A stretch of 64,000 bases of DNA from Bryum argenteum (lineage: Eukaryota > Streptophyta > Bryopsida > Bryales > Bryaceae), in NCBI GenBank assembly GCA_037043015.1, contig CM073329.1, positions 12,912,648 through 12,976,647 of the forward strand. The letters run 5' to 3'. The notes under the pieces are model-generated. The model worked only from the letters and a program-made list of their open reading frames with translations. It was not told the origin of the DNA and ran no database searches. Made by a program: the position numbers and the translations under genes. Shown in pieces: positions 36,301-49,603 of the stretch (positions within the stretch are counted from its first letter, which is position 1; every line of letters begins with the position of its first letter).

Positions 36301-39300
36301 TCACCGCTCTTCGAGTGGTCTGATAGCACCGCTCGTATCCCGCAAGCTCACAGAGTGACTACTCTCGATCCGGCCTGCGCGCCCTTTGCTGACATTGCTT
36401 CTGTCGGAATTCGATGGAGAGATGATAGGAGGGTAGACGAGGTTCGCAATTGCCGGCACAGCAGCCGAAGACACAGCAGCTTCTTCTTGCATAAAGATTG
36501 AATCTGTGTCGGAGGTAGCATGAGAGATCGACTCTGCATCCGATCGCGGATGCCTCCTCCGCATGTGCCGGTTCTCATCGCTTGTTGCTCTCGGGGAAGA
36601 AGTATGCATTTGCAACAAGCTGCCCAGACTTCCTCGCACATAACCGACTGGTGATGATACTCTTTGATCCACGTCGAATTCGCCGTCGAAGGTCCTACTC
36701 CGGGAGAAACTTGCCTTAGCTAGTTCCCTCAGCATCTTCAGCTCTTTCGTGGACTCGTCTCTTGATCTTCTTCCTTCGCCTACTGAAGAAATGCACCTCC
36801 CCCACTGAGTTCGGCTGAGATGCCGCCCCGATCTCGGCGATGGCTCTACTTGAATCTCCTCCGTCGAAACCGGTGGGCCACTGTCGATATCAATAGCCAC
36901 TATCTGCGCAACAGGTTCAACAGTGTACTTGCCGGTGTCGGGTTCTGCGGTGCCCGGAATCGGTAGCGCTAGTGGTTTGCCTCGAAAAGGAAGAATATTT
37001 TGAGATTTCTCCTGGGAACTCGCTTTTTTCGATGAGTCCCTGCTTGGCTGTGAGGTTGCGCAGGACAACTGTGGTGTTTCGAGTGGACCGAGAACCTTTG
37101 GCCATATCCGACGCGGGATGAAGGGAAGAACCAACCCCCCTGCAAGAGAAATCATTCACAGTTATTGTCAGTCCATGCAATCAAGAAGGCAGCTATTTAG
37201 GAACGATCACTATCGGAAAGTTCTTGTTCTCAAAATTCTGGGACTTCGATGTGTACACTACAGAAGAAAATATAAACTTGGGGCATTGAGACAAGTGCCT
37301 GACCTGCAAATTTTTTGAGCCCGTCCTTGAGGGTGGGTTCCGGGGCCGTGGATAGCCGCAGCAACCGCTCCAGAAGTACATACCACTCGTTAATCAAATG
37401 ACTGATGAAGCTGATGCTCAGCAACGCAAGCATGAAGATCCCCACTCCGTAATCCAAATCTATGGGACGCCCCTTCACAAGCAAACCCAGGGCAGCTGCA
37501 AAAACGCCGACTTCACTCAACAGGGATATGGTCTCCACCACTTGCACCCCTTGTCTCCTGAAGGGTTTGACTGTTACAAGATACCCAAACTGAAGAATCG
37601 AAACTCCCAGAATTATACCTACTTGGCTCCATGACTGATCAGACCCTGGATATAGCCCGAACAGCAGACCCAGCGCTATTCTCCTACAAAGGTCCACAAG
37701 GATGTACGCTGCTCGAGCATCTCCGAGTATCCGATGGGCATCGGACACCTGCACGACATTACTTGACTCCTCGTCAGAATCACCATTTTCCATCGTGCTG
37801 GAAGCTCGTCTGATGCTGCGTCGTAGACTTTCCACACGTTTGTGCACGAGAATCGTCGGTGGGCCTTTGTGATCCTCAAAAATCAAGCCATACCTTGAAA
37901 GGAATGTCTGTGCAAGACGAGGATCTCTGACCCACTTTCCTGGGTAGCCTGTGCCAGCGACGAGATTGACAAAGCCCTGGGGTTTCTGAGGCTGTATGTA
38001 ACCGTGTCTATGAACCTCGTAGCGAAATTCTTTGTACTGTACTAGCGCCCCCAAGAAAACGCCATACGTGAGAAATATCAGTATGATGACGAGATAGGCT
38101 GCCGGGATCGCGAGTATGCAACTTCCAACTATGACGCCCACTGGTGTGCCACCTCTGATGATAAAGGCAGATGCTTGACACAATCCTGGTATGGCTAGAA
38201 TCAATAAACCGAGCTCGAATCTGGGGATAATAAGGGCTCCTCGAATTGGCGCCCTCGTTCGCCAGCGGAGGAATAGCACCAGGATGATGTGCAAGAGGAT
38301 CAAGCTTCCTCCTATGACAGCCATCCAGAACAGATTTCTCTGGAAGTCTCGCCACCTACAATAAAACGAGTACCAACTACTAGATTTAGACTTAGTGGAA
38401 AGTATAACCTGAAGTGAACGAATCAACTATTTTAACCCCATCGGAAATTACAAGAAGATAGAACATACCCGTCATTTTCGTTAGTATTCACCGCATGCGC
38501 TCCTAGTTCAGAGATGCGGCGCTGCAAAAAGAAGATCAGATCAGTCATGTAATCAGAAAAGCCATGATACGTATGAGAGATGCCTCCAAAGACCAGTCAG
38601 AGATCAAGAGAGGAAGCCAAATGCTGCGAGGTGTGCAAGGTATACCACAAAATAAAGCTCGTAGTCGCCAGGTCCCAGCGTTGGTCCATGCAAGGTAGCA
38701 TTGAATCCCAATTGACGTCCTCTATGTTGAAAAACATCCAGTCTGTTCTCTGCAGCGAGTAATCTCCGGCGTCCCCTAATCGCATCTTTGAGCAATGTTG
38801 GCGTCGTCGTGAAATTACGACTGCCAGTTCCAGTCACGCCCTTGTCTTGCCAAGGAGTACTGATGTGAGGTATCAACCATCGAAGGCCATTTGTCACTTC
38901 CTGATACTCAACGGGCAGGCTCACTGCTAGCCATCCTGACAATGATATGACTTGTAGATGGCATGCCAAACCCTGCAGTAGGCAAGTAAAATAGAATGAT
39001 CAGCTATTGAATTGCCAGACATGACTCAGACAATGGTTTATAATCTTCTTTCCCAGCAGAAAATGCCGCTCTCAAACATTGAAACAGAAACCTCAAATGC
39101 CGTCTAATATTAGAACGGTTACGCATTTATATATACCAGCAGATTTCGAGATGGGTCACCAATTTTTCGTTCTGAGATGGCACCTGCAGCTGCTAGTGTC
39201 GCAGAGGAAACTAAGAGTGCCCCGGATACCAAGGCTGTTGATAGTAAGCCCACCGTTATCAAGGAATAAAACACTACAGATATCCAGGGTGTTGAATCTG

Positions 39301-41811
39301 CACGCCATCAAAAAACAAGAACCTATAAGAAAACTCACAATATTGTACATGCTACGTTAAGATTGCAACCAAGCGGTGGCAAAACTTATGATAAAGTGAA
39401 GGACGTACAATAGAGTATTTGTATGCCGGATGAAGCCAAATTATTATTTCCAGCAACATCTGAAGACTGATTCTCGGGTACAGATACCATCAAAAGTTTG
39501 CCCTCCATCGCTTTCACTTCAAAAGCGTATGTGCTGTTATCAATCTCTTGGAAGCTGCAAACATATAGACGTGTGTCCTGAGTTATTATTGAGCAACAGA
39601 GAACCCTCCCTAAAATTTTAGTGGGGAAGTAGGTTGCACAAACATATGATGTAAGTGTAAGTGTTCGACTTCTGCAAGTACCTGTGACAGCATGACCAAA
39701 CAAGAGGTGGACTGCTAACATGTGGTTTCGGTTATAAGCCTACCTCATCAGAGTCCCTCCTGATAGCTTGACACCTGAAGAGTTGAAACCAAAGACGGGT
39801 TCCGTGAACTGCACTGTAAAAGGTACAGTGCTATCTTTTGTCTTCGCACGCGAGGTGGTGCTGAGGTGAACTTTCGGCCTCTCATTATCTGTCATCAACA
39901 CAAGAGCCAAAAATGAGACTTGAAGGTTTTGTCGACATCCTCACAACAGTTGGACTCACAGCAAGATACAGCTAAAACATAATCGAAGAATATGATTAAA
40001 AAAACTACAGGCAAACAAGTACATATTGTGAACATAAAATAATCGAAAGCCTAAAGTCTAAGATACAAGACCTGAAAGGTGAATATGACCATCCTAGTTG
40101 TAAGGATCCTAACTTTTAAATGATACTCACCATATAGAAAGGTGACACTACTGTTCCCTGGCACAAGTGTGCCATATCTGTTGCTGATAGAGTTTCCTGC
40201 CAGAGTTACGGTGACTTCGGAAAAAGAGTCCGTAATATTTGTCAGCTGCAAAAAGTCGAGCTCAAAATCAGTTAGCCAAAAGCATCCTCACCGATGGACC
40301 CATGTGAAGAAATATTCGATCGCAACTCACTCAAGCACGAACTGAAAGGCCTCAAACTGATGAACAGGGCTTACCCTAAAACCAAAACGACGATTTCCAA
40401 GGCTCTTCCGCGCTGTGGTGGTAAGAACTCCGTGACTAACACTCAAATAATTCAACAAGTCTTCCGCAGAGCCCTTGACAGGCGAGTCAATATCCAGATA
40501 AACTCTCAATTCAGAAGCTCGATTAGTGGCTTCACACGTCCTCGGCTGATCGTCAATAGCGACCTCAGTAATGGGAACTGCAGTCCACAAGTTTGCAGAC
40601 GGTACCGTTCGATCTGATAGGCAAAATTCTTGAAATGTAAGTTTCATATCAAAAATCTCCAGGATCAGCCAGGACAAAAAATAAGCATCGTGCTCACAAA
40701 TTGAAACGTCAGATTCTTGGAATTGGAAAAGAAAGACTCACCGTATCGAATGACAGAAGAAGATAAATTACTTCGTTGCAGAAGATTTCCAGCTGCATCC
40801 GCGCAAGCTCGTGGTGCAATTATAGCATTAACTTTACCACTTGGTGAGTCGGTGGAAAGAGCAACTTCAACAGAGTACATTCGGTTCCTCACAATCTCCT
40901 TCAAAGAGGAAGGAATCACAGCTCCAGCTCCATAAACCAGCAGCTGATAGTCAAAAACAGAACATTTTTAAGTCAATAAAAATTATCTTATTACAGTATA
41001 ATAAGTTGAATATATTATATGCCGACGTCAGATTATGCTGCCCTTCAAAAGATGAAGCTCTCAAACAAGATAGAGATTAAGGAGTTCCAGAGAAAATGAT
41101 TCTGTCGTGAGTGTGGTCCCATTGTGGTCCTGACAGGTATAAAATTATTCAAGAGGAGCCAATAGTGAAGGAGGCCAACTCACATCGCAGAAGCTCGCGT
41201 TCGTACAGCTGAATCCAGCGCAGTCTTCAGTAAAAGTTACGTTCACCGTCACGTTCTGCCCGTTTGTGAAAGCTTGCCCGCTTTCCACGACTGCCGTCGG
41301 AGGTACTGTATCAATTGTCCACCGAAACTCTGATGCGGCGAAAGCTCCACTCGTAGTATTAACAAATACTTGAAAGACATGAGCGCCATCCTTCAGGGAA
41401 CTATAAGAAGCTTGACGGTTGACACAGTCCTGCAGGGAAGATTGATCCAACTGCACAAACACAAATCAGTGCCCAGAAATTATTTTCAAGCAAAAATCTC
41501 TGAAATAATCGACTTGAGTCAGAAATTATATTATAGAACAGCCTTCAACAAACACTTTGACTCTGAAAAAAAATCGCTGTCGGGTCGCTCACCTTGCATC
41601 CGAAATTACAGTTCTGTTGCAGACCGCAAGGACTGGTGCCATTACCGTCCACAACATTGAACTCGAAAGTCGCATTTGATTGAGAAGTTACATTAAAAGG
41701 TGTCTCTAAATACACAATTCTCAAACTCTGAGCAGCAATTCCTTGAGGAACAGCAGCACCGAGAATAAAAATTGCGACGAGGAAGCACAAGCTCGCGTTG
41801 CTCACAGACAT
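36301..41811 (-). CDS. Large polytopic membrane protein with Ig-like ectodomain, 12 exons
   Basis: Minus-strand exons are 41811-41593, 41450-41184, 40943-40742, 40613-40375, 40245-40131, 39888-39744, 39554-39409, 39297-39137, 38972-38646, 38521-38469, 38355-37304 and 37139-36301. All phases agree and give 1254 residues; an upstream ATG at 41889 is possible. A signal peptide (SLCFLVAIFILGAAVPQG) leads into about 440 residues of beta-rich, N-glycosylation-prone repeats. One repeat carries IDTVPPTAVVESG and VTFTEDCAGFSC, as in bacterial-type Ig-like (BIg) domains of plant surface proteins. About nine membrane helices follow (exon 8, exon 9, then seven in exon 11), then a Ser/Arg-rich cytoplasmic tail of about 280 residues. 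The helix bundle recalls TRP-like/polycystin-type channels, but this is inference. It is probably a surface receptor or channel. Confidence 0.8.
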
Positions 41812-41889
41812 CCTCGCCATGGCCGTCATTCGAAAACAACGGTTTCCCTTGCATGCTTCTCTAGTATAATTCCTGTATCCTGTTCCCAT

Positions 41890-43727
41890 AAGCTCGCCTC
41901 TTTGAATATTTTACCGGCTCTTCAAACATAAGCCGCGGAAGCAGAAGATATCGAACGAACAAGCTACACACCCTTTCTTAAATTTCCAACACCGTCAGGC
42001 TGAAAATCGTGTCGACAAAGCTGTCCACTTCCAATCCAATCGTGCGCGCTAGACGTTTTACCTCAATCTCGCAAACCTCGCAACCAGATTCTAATCCGAT
42101 CACAAGCTTGATGCGACTGGTATATACAATACTAGTTGGTTGATAAACGTCAACTAACTCTCCGATGACTAAGAGGCGAATTACAAATCCACTACCTTAA
42201 CCACGACTTCAAATGTCGGCCAGGACCTGGAGCCACCTCTGTTGTTGGTCGATGTCGCAAAATCAAAACTCTGATTCCATTTCACAAAGCCAACTGGAAA
42301 GAAACACGCCATAGCTTTCGCCAGTGCCTCCAGAGCAGGAATCAAATGACTAACTAAATCAAGTAAACTATTTTCATTGATTCAAACGTCACTGTAGTAG
42401 AATCACTTCACCCGTCCATTCCACACCTCATCACGCGTCCAGAGATCCTCTCTTACAATATTAATCCCAAGCTTCCGATGCGCGTAACAATCAATGAGCA
42501 ATATACAAGTATCTTGAGTACAGCTACAACACGAGCTCGATTGCTGTACGATTTCGTGAAATCAAAATTCAAATTTGATCACAGAGAGCCCTAGCGCAGC
42601 TCTAATCATCTGTAATCTCAAGATCCGAGTCTAGTGAGTATCTACTAAGCTCTAATACGAAGCCACACCGCCAGCTCCGTGCTTCTTGAAACCGCCTTCT
42701 CGAACGAAACTTCCAAGAAGATACACATTTATACTCGACGAGTACTGGTCGGTGTTTCAGTCGAAACAATTTGTTCAAGCTTCAATCATCCACCGACCGC
42801 AACAGTTACAAACAGAGTCAAGGTAACACTAATTAGAAACACAAGCCAGGGCTCTTCAATGTCATTATAATAGACAACAATATTACTACTCAAACTTTCC
42901 ATGCAACCGCTTACGACGAAAATACTATATGATAGTGAAAGTGACAATGTCCTTTTGCACTACATGGCGTGAATTGGCGGGAGGTAAAAACTGTAAGGAA
43001 TGGTATCTGTACAAGTGGATTCAACAGTGAAGGATTTGATGAACACAGCATATTCAACCGGTCCACGCTCTTTTTGCGCGCTGTTTTTTGTCGTTGGAAG
43101 TCGCGCATCCGCGTCAAAGCAATACGTCCCGTTTTCTGGTATCAATTGGCTGTGGCACGCGTGCAAGACGGACGTCGAGAAAATCTGGATACGAGAACAA
43201 TAGACGCGCTCGATCGGTTCACGAAGATCTGTGGTCCGTGTTCTGGGATCCGACTTTGAAGCTCATTGCTCCACATGCTCGGGAAGAAGACGAGTCTCTG
43301 TTCACACTGCGGAGTATCCATTATATTATAGAATTGTCCACTTATCGAGGAAGGTCTTATTCCCATGCATTGTAGCTTTTGATAAGACCGATGTGATGTG
43401 GTTTAAAGTCAATGAGGAGCTCGTTTGGGAGGCTGAAAATGGTATTAATTATAGTATTAATAAGAATCACATGTTAAGAGGTTATATTCTTGTGAAGATT
43501 TAGTCAAAATTAATGAACCTCATGTGGTTTACCTTTAATTTGGAGTCAACAAGCGGGTCTTTTGGTAGGCTGAGATTTAGCTATAAAATTGAAGAGTTGG
43601 ACCCCTCATCGAGGAATGGCTTGTCCCTAATTCCCTTATTCACATTCGATACAGTCCCTACCCTCAGCTCTATCTACTAAGAATTGCTCCTGTAACCAAT
43701 GCTGATCAATGTAAATTCTGGTATCAT
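41890..43727. other. 5' flank of the membrane-protein gene and intergenic
   Basis: Short overlapping ORFs occur on both strands (for example 42960-43500), but none has a motif or a phase-consistent exon chain that I can support. The first kilobase probably includes the promoter and 5'UTR of the gene ending at 36301. Confidence 0.4.
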
Positions 43728-44132
43728 AGAGAAATCCGCTAAGTACTCCCTAATTTGGACCCTAGTTGGTCCCCAATCCGTGGTTTCATGATAGAATAAT
43801 AGTTATCCGCTAAGTAGAACGGACTAGGGACCAAATGTATCAAACTGGGGACCAAAATGCATCAAACTGGGGACCAGATGTTAACCAGGGATCTTCACAC
43901 AGAGATAAACAACAATTGTGTTCCTTCGGTCTTCCGTGCATCACGTTGCGGACTAGGCACCAAGTTGAAATGTCGACCAAACTCAGAAAACCATCAATAT
44001 CATGCATTTTTTAGTCCAGTCCCCAATTCGATCTTAGAGTAAAAATTTGGTGCTCAGTTCAACATTTGGTTCCCAGTCCGACCAAAATTGGGTGTTTTGG
44101 TCCCTAGTCCATCGTACTTAGCGGATTTCTCT
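43728..44132. mobile_element. MITE with AGAGAAATCCGCTAAGTA ends
   Basis: The left end AGAGAAATCCGCTAAGTA (43728-43745) is the reverse complement of the right end TACTTAGCGGATTTCTCT. CAT flanks both sides and may be a 3-bp target duplication. The interior repeats TCAAACTGGGGACCA and its inverse TTGGTCCC, with no ORF. Confidence 0.8.
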
Positions 44133-44810
44133 CATGGCTGGTTGAAATTATGTTTACAGTGCATCCCTTGATGAGAATTAGTATTCACCATATATTACAA
44201 GTTTGTTCAATAATGAGGCAGCTTCACAAGTTACGATACTGTAAGGCTTCCTATAATTCCCGCCGGGTCCTCTGGCCAGAGCTACAATTAATACATTGGT
44301 TGTTAAAATAAAGTAAATTAGTGTAGCTAAAATTAATGCTTAAGTATGTTGATTCATTGACTTAACTCCTCTCTTAACTCTTCTTGATTAACTTAACTTT
44401 GACTAATGAATTCAATCTCAGCCATAATTGCTGGAAATGGTCCAGTCAAATCTTCATTTTACGTACATTTTGCAAAGAATAATATGTAGATTTTAGACAG
44501 AAGTAACGGATGGATAAGTGATTCGTTATGGTGCCTCACTAATGTTGGCTGGTATAATGGTCATGAGTAATCTCACTCGTGTAGCATGGTAGTTATTACT
44601 ATCAAATATAAGCTATCACAATATATGAGGAGGGTTTTTAAGTTTTTATTTTATTTTTATTTTTAAAAAATTGTTTGTTTTGGTGGAGCTTTGTTAACGG
44701 CCCCATTCTTAGGTAGTAGATTCTTGTAGATCATATGAGAAATCAACAGACTGAGGTTCCAACACCGTTAAAGAGCTAGTCAGATCAATTGTCTTTGCAG
44801 TTCATCTTCC

Positions 44811-45040
44811 TAAGGTAGGAGTGGCTAAAACCGTCCAGCATCAAAAACGATCTGAATTTCAGCTTTGCATACTTGGAATAGTGGTGTAAAATTTTAATTA
44901 TTTTCGATAGTCTGCAAGGCTAGTGCAAATCCATCCTCAAAAAAAAAAACATTTTTTGAGTAATCCTATAATCTCCTATGAATATTTGAACCCTACCGTG
45001 CGGTTTTTGGCGCTGGACGGTTTTCGCCACTCCTACCTTA
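44811..45040. mobile_element. MITE, TAAGGTAGGAGT family, copy 2
   Basis: Starts TAAGGTAGGAGTGGCTAAAA and CCGTCCAGC. It ends GCTGGACGG and TTTTCGCCACTCCTACCTTA, an inverted repeat of about 28 bp with one mismatch. The interior matches 48417-48646 closely. Confidence 0.85.
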
Positions 45041-45636
45041 TTTTTCTATAAAATCTCTGTATGTGTATATAATAGAGTGGACTAAAAAGGAGAAGGTCCC
45101 ATAATGGAGCTCTAGTGATCTTCACTCATAGGTACATGATATCTTCCCCATGCATTAGTACCATGTACTTAGTGCAAACATTATAGGGTGTCACCATTTT
45201 GGGAGCACATAGATTTCTAACTTTAAAAATTCATAAATCATAGTAGAAAATTTCAAAAATGATGATTCCACTTTAACGGTGTTGGAAACTCAGTCTGTAT
45301 TTCTCATCCTGCATGACTAGCTCTTTGATGATGCTCTTGCTTGAGCTAAATAAAACCCAATAGAAATTATTTCTTGAATTTATGGGCTTTTCATTTTGAA
45401 GCCCACATGTATATTTTTGTGTCCCGTGGGTATATCATCAAGGGTAGGTCAAAGGCACAACGGAAAATCCGTTGGCTAATCTTCACATGAGGATGATTCT
45501 AACCCTCCTGCTCATTTTCAAATGTACACCATACCTTAATCAATTTTAGAAAAACCTTTAACATCACCTTCCAAAATTCAATACCAAACAAAGAATTGTT
45601 TTTTTTGTAACTTGAAAAATAAGTGAAGTTTGACCA

Positions 45637-45858
45637 CTACACTAAATTTGATAATTAGTGTTAGATACACTAATTTACATGAACATGTTATAAGTTTTTA
45701 TTGTTGTTCAATAATTTTACCCACTATATTGGCCAAGATGGGGTCCTTATATAGTATAAGAATCAATGCTCTTGGTAAATATTTTTAAACGAAAGTAAAA
45801 ACTTATAGCATTTTCAAATCTTATAATAATCTAACACTAATTATCAAATTTAGTGTAC
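45637..45858. mobile_element. MITE, CTACACTAAAT family, copy 3
   Basis: Starts CTACACTAAATTTGATAAT and ends ATTATCAAATTTAGTGTA. It is nearly identical to 18142-18365 in its interior. Confidence 0.85.
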
Positions 45859-48416
45859 TCTTCCACAAAATTTGCACATTCTCTTGGATAAATTCCTTTG
45901 ACCAATTACAAGTGTTTATCGTAGCAAAATTCCAAGTGTCAAGTAAAGCTAGCTGTGAGATATATACACGTAATTTGGATTTTTAAAGAGGAATCTTCTA
46001 CTAATCTTGGTCAACTGGTGGGATTAAGGCATTTGTAATATACTGTAATTACCCCTTCATGACTTGTGGCATGCATGCAAGTATGTTATGGAAGAAGTGG
46101 CACCGGGCAGGGGAATTTGGACTCCACCTGGAAAATTATACCGTATTATTCCTCAAAGATCTCTACCTTTCATTTCATGAGGAACCTCCGAAGCTGCTTG
46201 GAAACAATGGAATTGCAAGCCCAAGCATCTTCGGTGACTCATGCCATTCCATTGTTTGTTTTGTTTGTTGCCATTTGATTGCATGGATGAAGGACCGTGT
46301 CAAGCAAGCCCTGCATTGGAATGATGGAGTGGTTCATTCACGGAAAGTGCCAAAAGTCTCAAAACAGCCCTCGGTTATTGCAAGGTGTAAGTATTTCAAC
46401 TTTTGAGTATTTTTTAGTATGTGACTGTAGGACCTGACTTGTACATGTATGTGTGTATGGAATCTTGAATTCAAATTCCTCACCAGTTGTGAGATCGTAA
46501 TGTTTGAAGCTAAAAAAGAACAAGTTTTTTTTCCTGGTTGTAAAATGGGTTTGAAGTGTTTCGTGAGCCGAACAAACCAATTTGAAGAGTAATTACAAAT
46601 TGAGGCTCTTCAAATCCTTGTTTCTAAGCGGGTTATGATTACGAATATATGATTTTTACCCTTATTGGACCTTTGTCACCTATAGAAATGATTAATTATT
46701 CACATGGAGGTAGGTTGAAATGCAAATACAAAGGTTGGTCTTTGATAATATAAATGGCATGCGAAAAATTCTTGGATTGGAAATGTGAACGTCGAGATCA
46801 TGCTTTGGTACCTCTTCTACGTGTACAATTTCAGTTTTTTGTGAATTTTTTGAAGTAGTGAGATCTAATTGATTTTGGGTAGATTTTGAAAATAAACAAG
46901 CATATATACCGCAGTTTGGGTAGTTTTGGGCACATTTGGAATAATGTTTTCAAACTTTGATCATGGATATCTCTTAAAGATTGAGGAATTTTGAAGCTCA
47001 ATATGAATTTTTAGAAAAGTCTGGAAAATTTCTACATTTGCCAAAAGTTTCAGCTTCATACAATCTATATTTCAATAATTGAGAGCCTCACTAGAGTCAA
47101 ATCAACCTTGTTAGGGCTCATTTTGACATGAGGGGTTAAAAGAGAAATTTGGAGGAAACAAAGAGGAACTCCACCCCAAAAACTCTAATTTGCCTGACTT
47201 CATACTACTTACTAATGGTCTCACCCATCACCACCCTCATTACTCATTCCTTTATCTAGATAGACTTGACCTTCAGTAGTTGCCATCGACTATCTTCTTA
47301 AGAAGTGTTGACTGGCTCAACCCTCCAACCCTACTTGGCTCATTCTCTTAAGAATGGTTGAGATCATTCTCCCTTCCCTCTTCCACCTCTCCAAATACAC
47401 TTCTATCACAAAAAGACATAAAAAGTTGTAGATTCTCCAAGCAAATCTTGCTACAAACTGGATGTATTGTTTTCATTCAACAATACATTGGTTGCTTATA
47501 ATACTATAAAAAAAACTCCAATTTCACGTGATTTCCACATTGATAGTCCCAAAACAAGTCTCCCAAGGACCCAACAATCAAACATTCTCATACAGTGTGA
47601 GGGTTCCCACCTATACAATATTCAACCAACTTTGACCGTTATAATCTCACAAATGAAGAAACATCAACATTTCAAATTTGGAATGCAAGTCATACGTCAA
47701 GTTATCTTTAAATCCTGCAATTGATTTATTTTTTAAAAAATCCTTCAATTTAATTTTTTGAGTCTTGAAGTAAGAGGAGGTCAATTTTTATGCAATTTTG
47801 CACCAAAGATCGTCAAGTGTTGAAATAAACGAAACAAGCTTATATATTTCCCCATCAAGGTCCCCATAAAACAAGTGCAAGTCATTGTCCTAGTGAAAAT
47901 CATTCGCAAATGATTTGCAAGAGTGAAAGCAACAGAAGAAGCACACTCTTTTTGCTTGTTTGGAGGAAGCTATCATGTCATAGAGTTATAGTACATGTTG
48001 CATAATAATTGATTTCACCCTCATCATAGTATGATCTCCTTATTTTGTGGGCACTGAAAAATTATTGATCGGTAGGACTGTCTATACAATCAAGCCTCTC
48101 TACGTCGGTAGCCTTGTCTCCTGTGCACTCTGACAAACATTCATTTTATGTATTTTTATTTTTTTGAGCAAAACGGTTGAAGAATACATCAAGAATTAAG
48201 GCAAGAAACTTGTCTGGCAGTGACAAGTATGATTTATTTTTAATTTTATTTTATATTTTTTTAATTTTTTATATTTTTTTAAATTTTTTTATTTTTGAAA
48301 CAATTAATGTATCAATCAATTGCATGTTAATACACTGGGAACAGAGCACCAGAGCACCCGGCGATGTTTTTTGAAATTTTCTACTACCAAGGTAAGATTA
48401 TGAAGCTACTCCTGCC
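45859..48416. other. Intergenic, one orphan ORF and a decayed MITE
   Basis: The longest plus ORF (46059-46406, 115 codons) has a Cys/His-rich middle but matches nothing I know and is probably not real. At 47620-47830 the sequence is a decayed version of the interior of the TTAA element at 24603. Nothing else is supported. Confidence 0.4.
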
Positions 48417-48646
48417 TAAGGTAGGAGTGGCTAAAACCGTCCAGCCCCAAAATCCGTATGAATTTCAGCTTTGCATACTTGGACTAGTGGTGTAAAATTT
48501 TAATTATTTTCAGATAGTCTGCAAAGCTAGTGCAAATCCATCCCCCAAAAAAATACATTTTTTGAGTAATCCTATAATTTCCTATGATTATTTGAACCCT
48601 ACTGTGCGGTTTTTGGGGCTAAACGGTTTTAGCCACTCCTACCTTA
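48417..48646. mobile_element. MITE, TAAGGTAGGAGT family, copy 3
   Basis: Starts TAAGGTAGGAGTGGCTAAAA and ends CGGTTTTAGCCACTCCTACC plus TTA, nearly perfect inverted termini. It is the closest relative of 44811-45040. Confidence 0.85.
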
Positions 48647-49104
48647 GCTCCTAGGCTACGAAGACACTCCAGCAAGGGACCCCTGCAAGAATTTGAACCA
48701 TCCACTAGGCCTTGAATGTGAACCATACACTACCGTACTCTTCAACGCGTAGACCACAACCTCGAACTTTTACAAGTATGATTTTTCATTCTAGACCTTT
48801 GAGGGTTTAATACTTCAATTTGGACTTATGTGGTATCTTCATAAAGTAATCAACAATTGGAGCATTCTGTGTAGGGCAATTCTCGACGAAAAGGAGATAA
48901 TCTCCCCTACCAATGAATGGTGGAATTTGCGGCAAGGATGTGGAAAATGAGAGGAGTATACATATAATAAAGCTCCGGACCTTTTTAGAGGCCGGCGTGA
49001 CTAAAGTGTTTGTTCGTAATGAAAATGGCATGGTGTCCCCAAACAAAGTGCCTATGTGTAAGTAGAGTATACACATCATTTACCCTTAGTTACGGATATG
49101 GGCA

Positions 49105-49125
49105 CTTTTTAACCCCTAAGTATTA
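49105..49125 (+). repeat. Solo TTAA-type terminus
   Basis: Reads TTTTTAACCCCTAAGTATT, one end of the TTAA MITE consensus. A candidate opposite end (ACCTTTGAGGGTTTAA) lies at about 48795-48810 but in the wrong arrangement. Confidence 0.4.
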
Positions 49126-49569
49126 TTTAAACCCAATATGGGTTTTTTCGATTACGGGCAGCCATTTTGGAGGGGTTTGAAGTAATATTTTTGCTCATGA
49201 TTTTTACAGGATGTTCCTTATACTCCAAAGTGTATGTAGTAAACTCTGCAAAGTGACATTCTAGTTTTAAAGCCTTCATTTAGAAATTTTAGGTTTCAAG
49301 TCCAAAACGGGCTTTTTTAAATAGACTTTTTGATTTTATTTTTTTTAAAGAAATGTGTTCATTGTCAAATTTTTATTCAAGTTCTAAAAGTGACCTAGGT
49401 CAAAACGTTTGTCAATTTCACAAGGGCAACCTCCAAAAATTACAAAACAATCTTTACAATTTCTAGTAGTTTTTGAATTATTTCTTACGAAATTTGTCAT
49501 AATGCAAGATTTTTGAATTTTTTCAAAAAGCATTTTCTCAAACTTATGAAGGCACCCACTCACCATTAG

Positions 49570-49603
<34 letters not shown>

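Noticed and set aside
42960..43503. Overlapping ORFs on both strands as a gene
   Set aside because: No recognisable domain and no phase-consistent exon chain.
46059..46406. 115-codon plus ORF as a gene
   Set aside because: No motif, no exon partners, and composition like its flanks.
49570..49601. A32 run as a retrocopy tail
   Set aside because: No retrocopy or LINE body is recognisable upstream.
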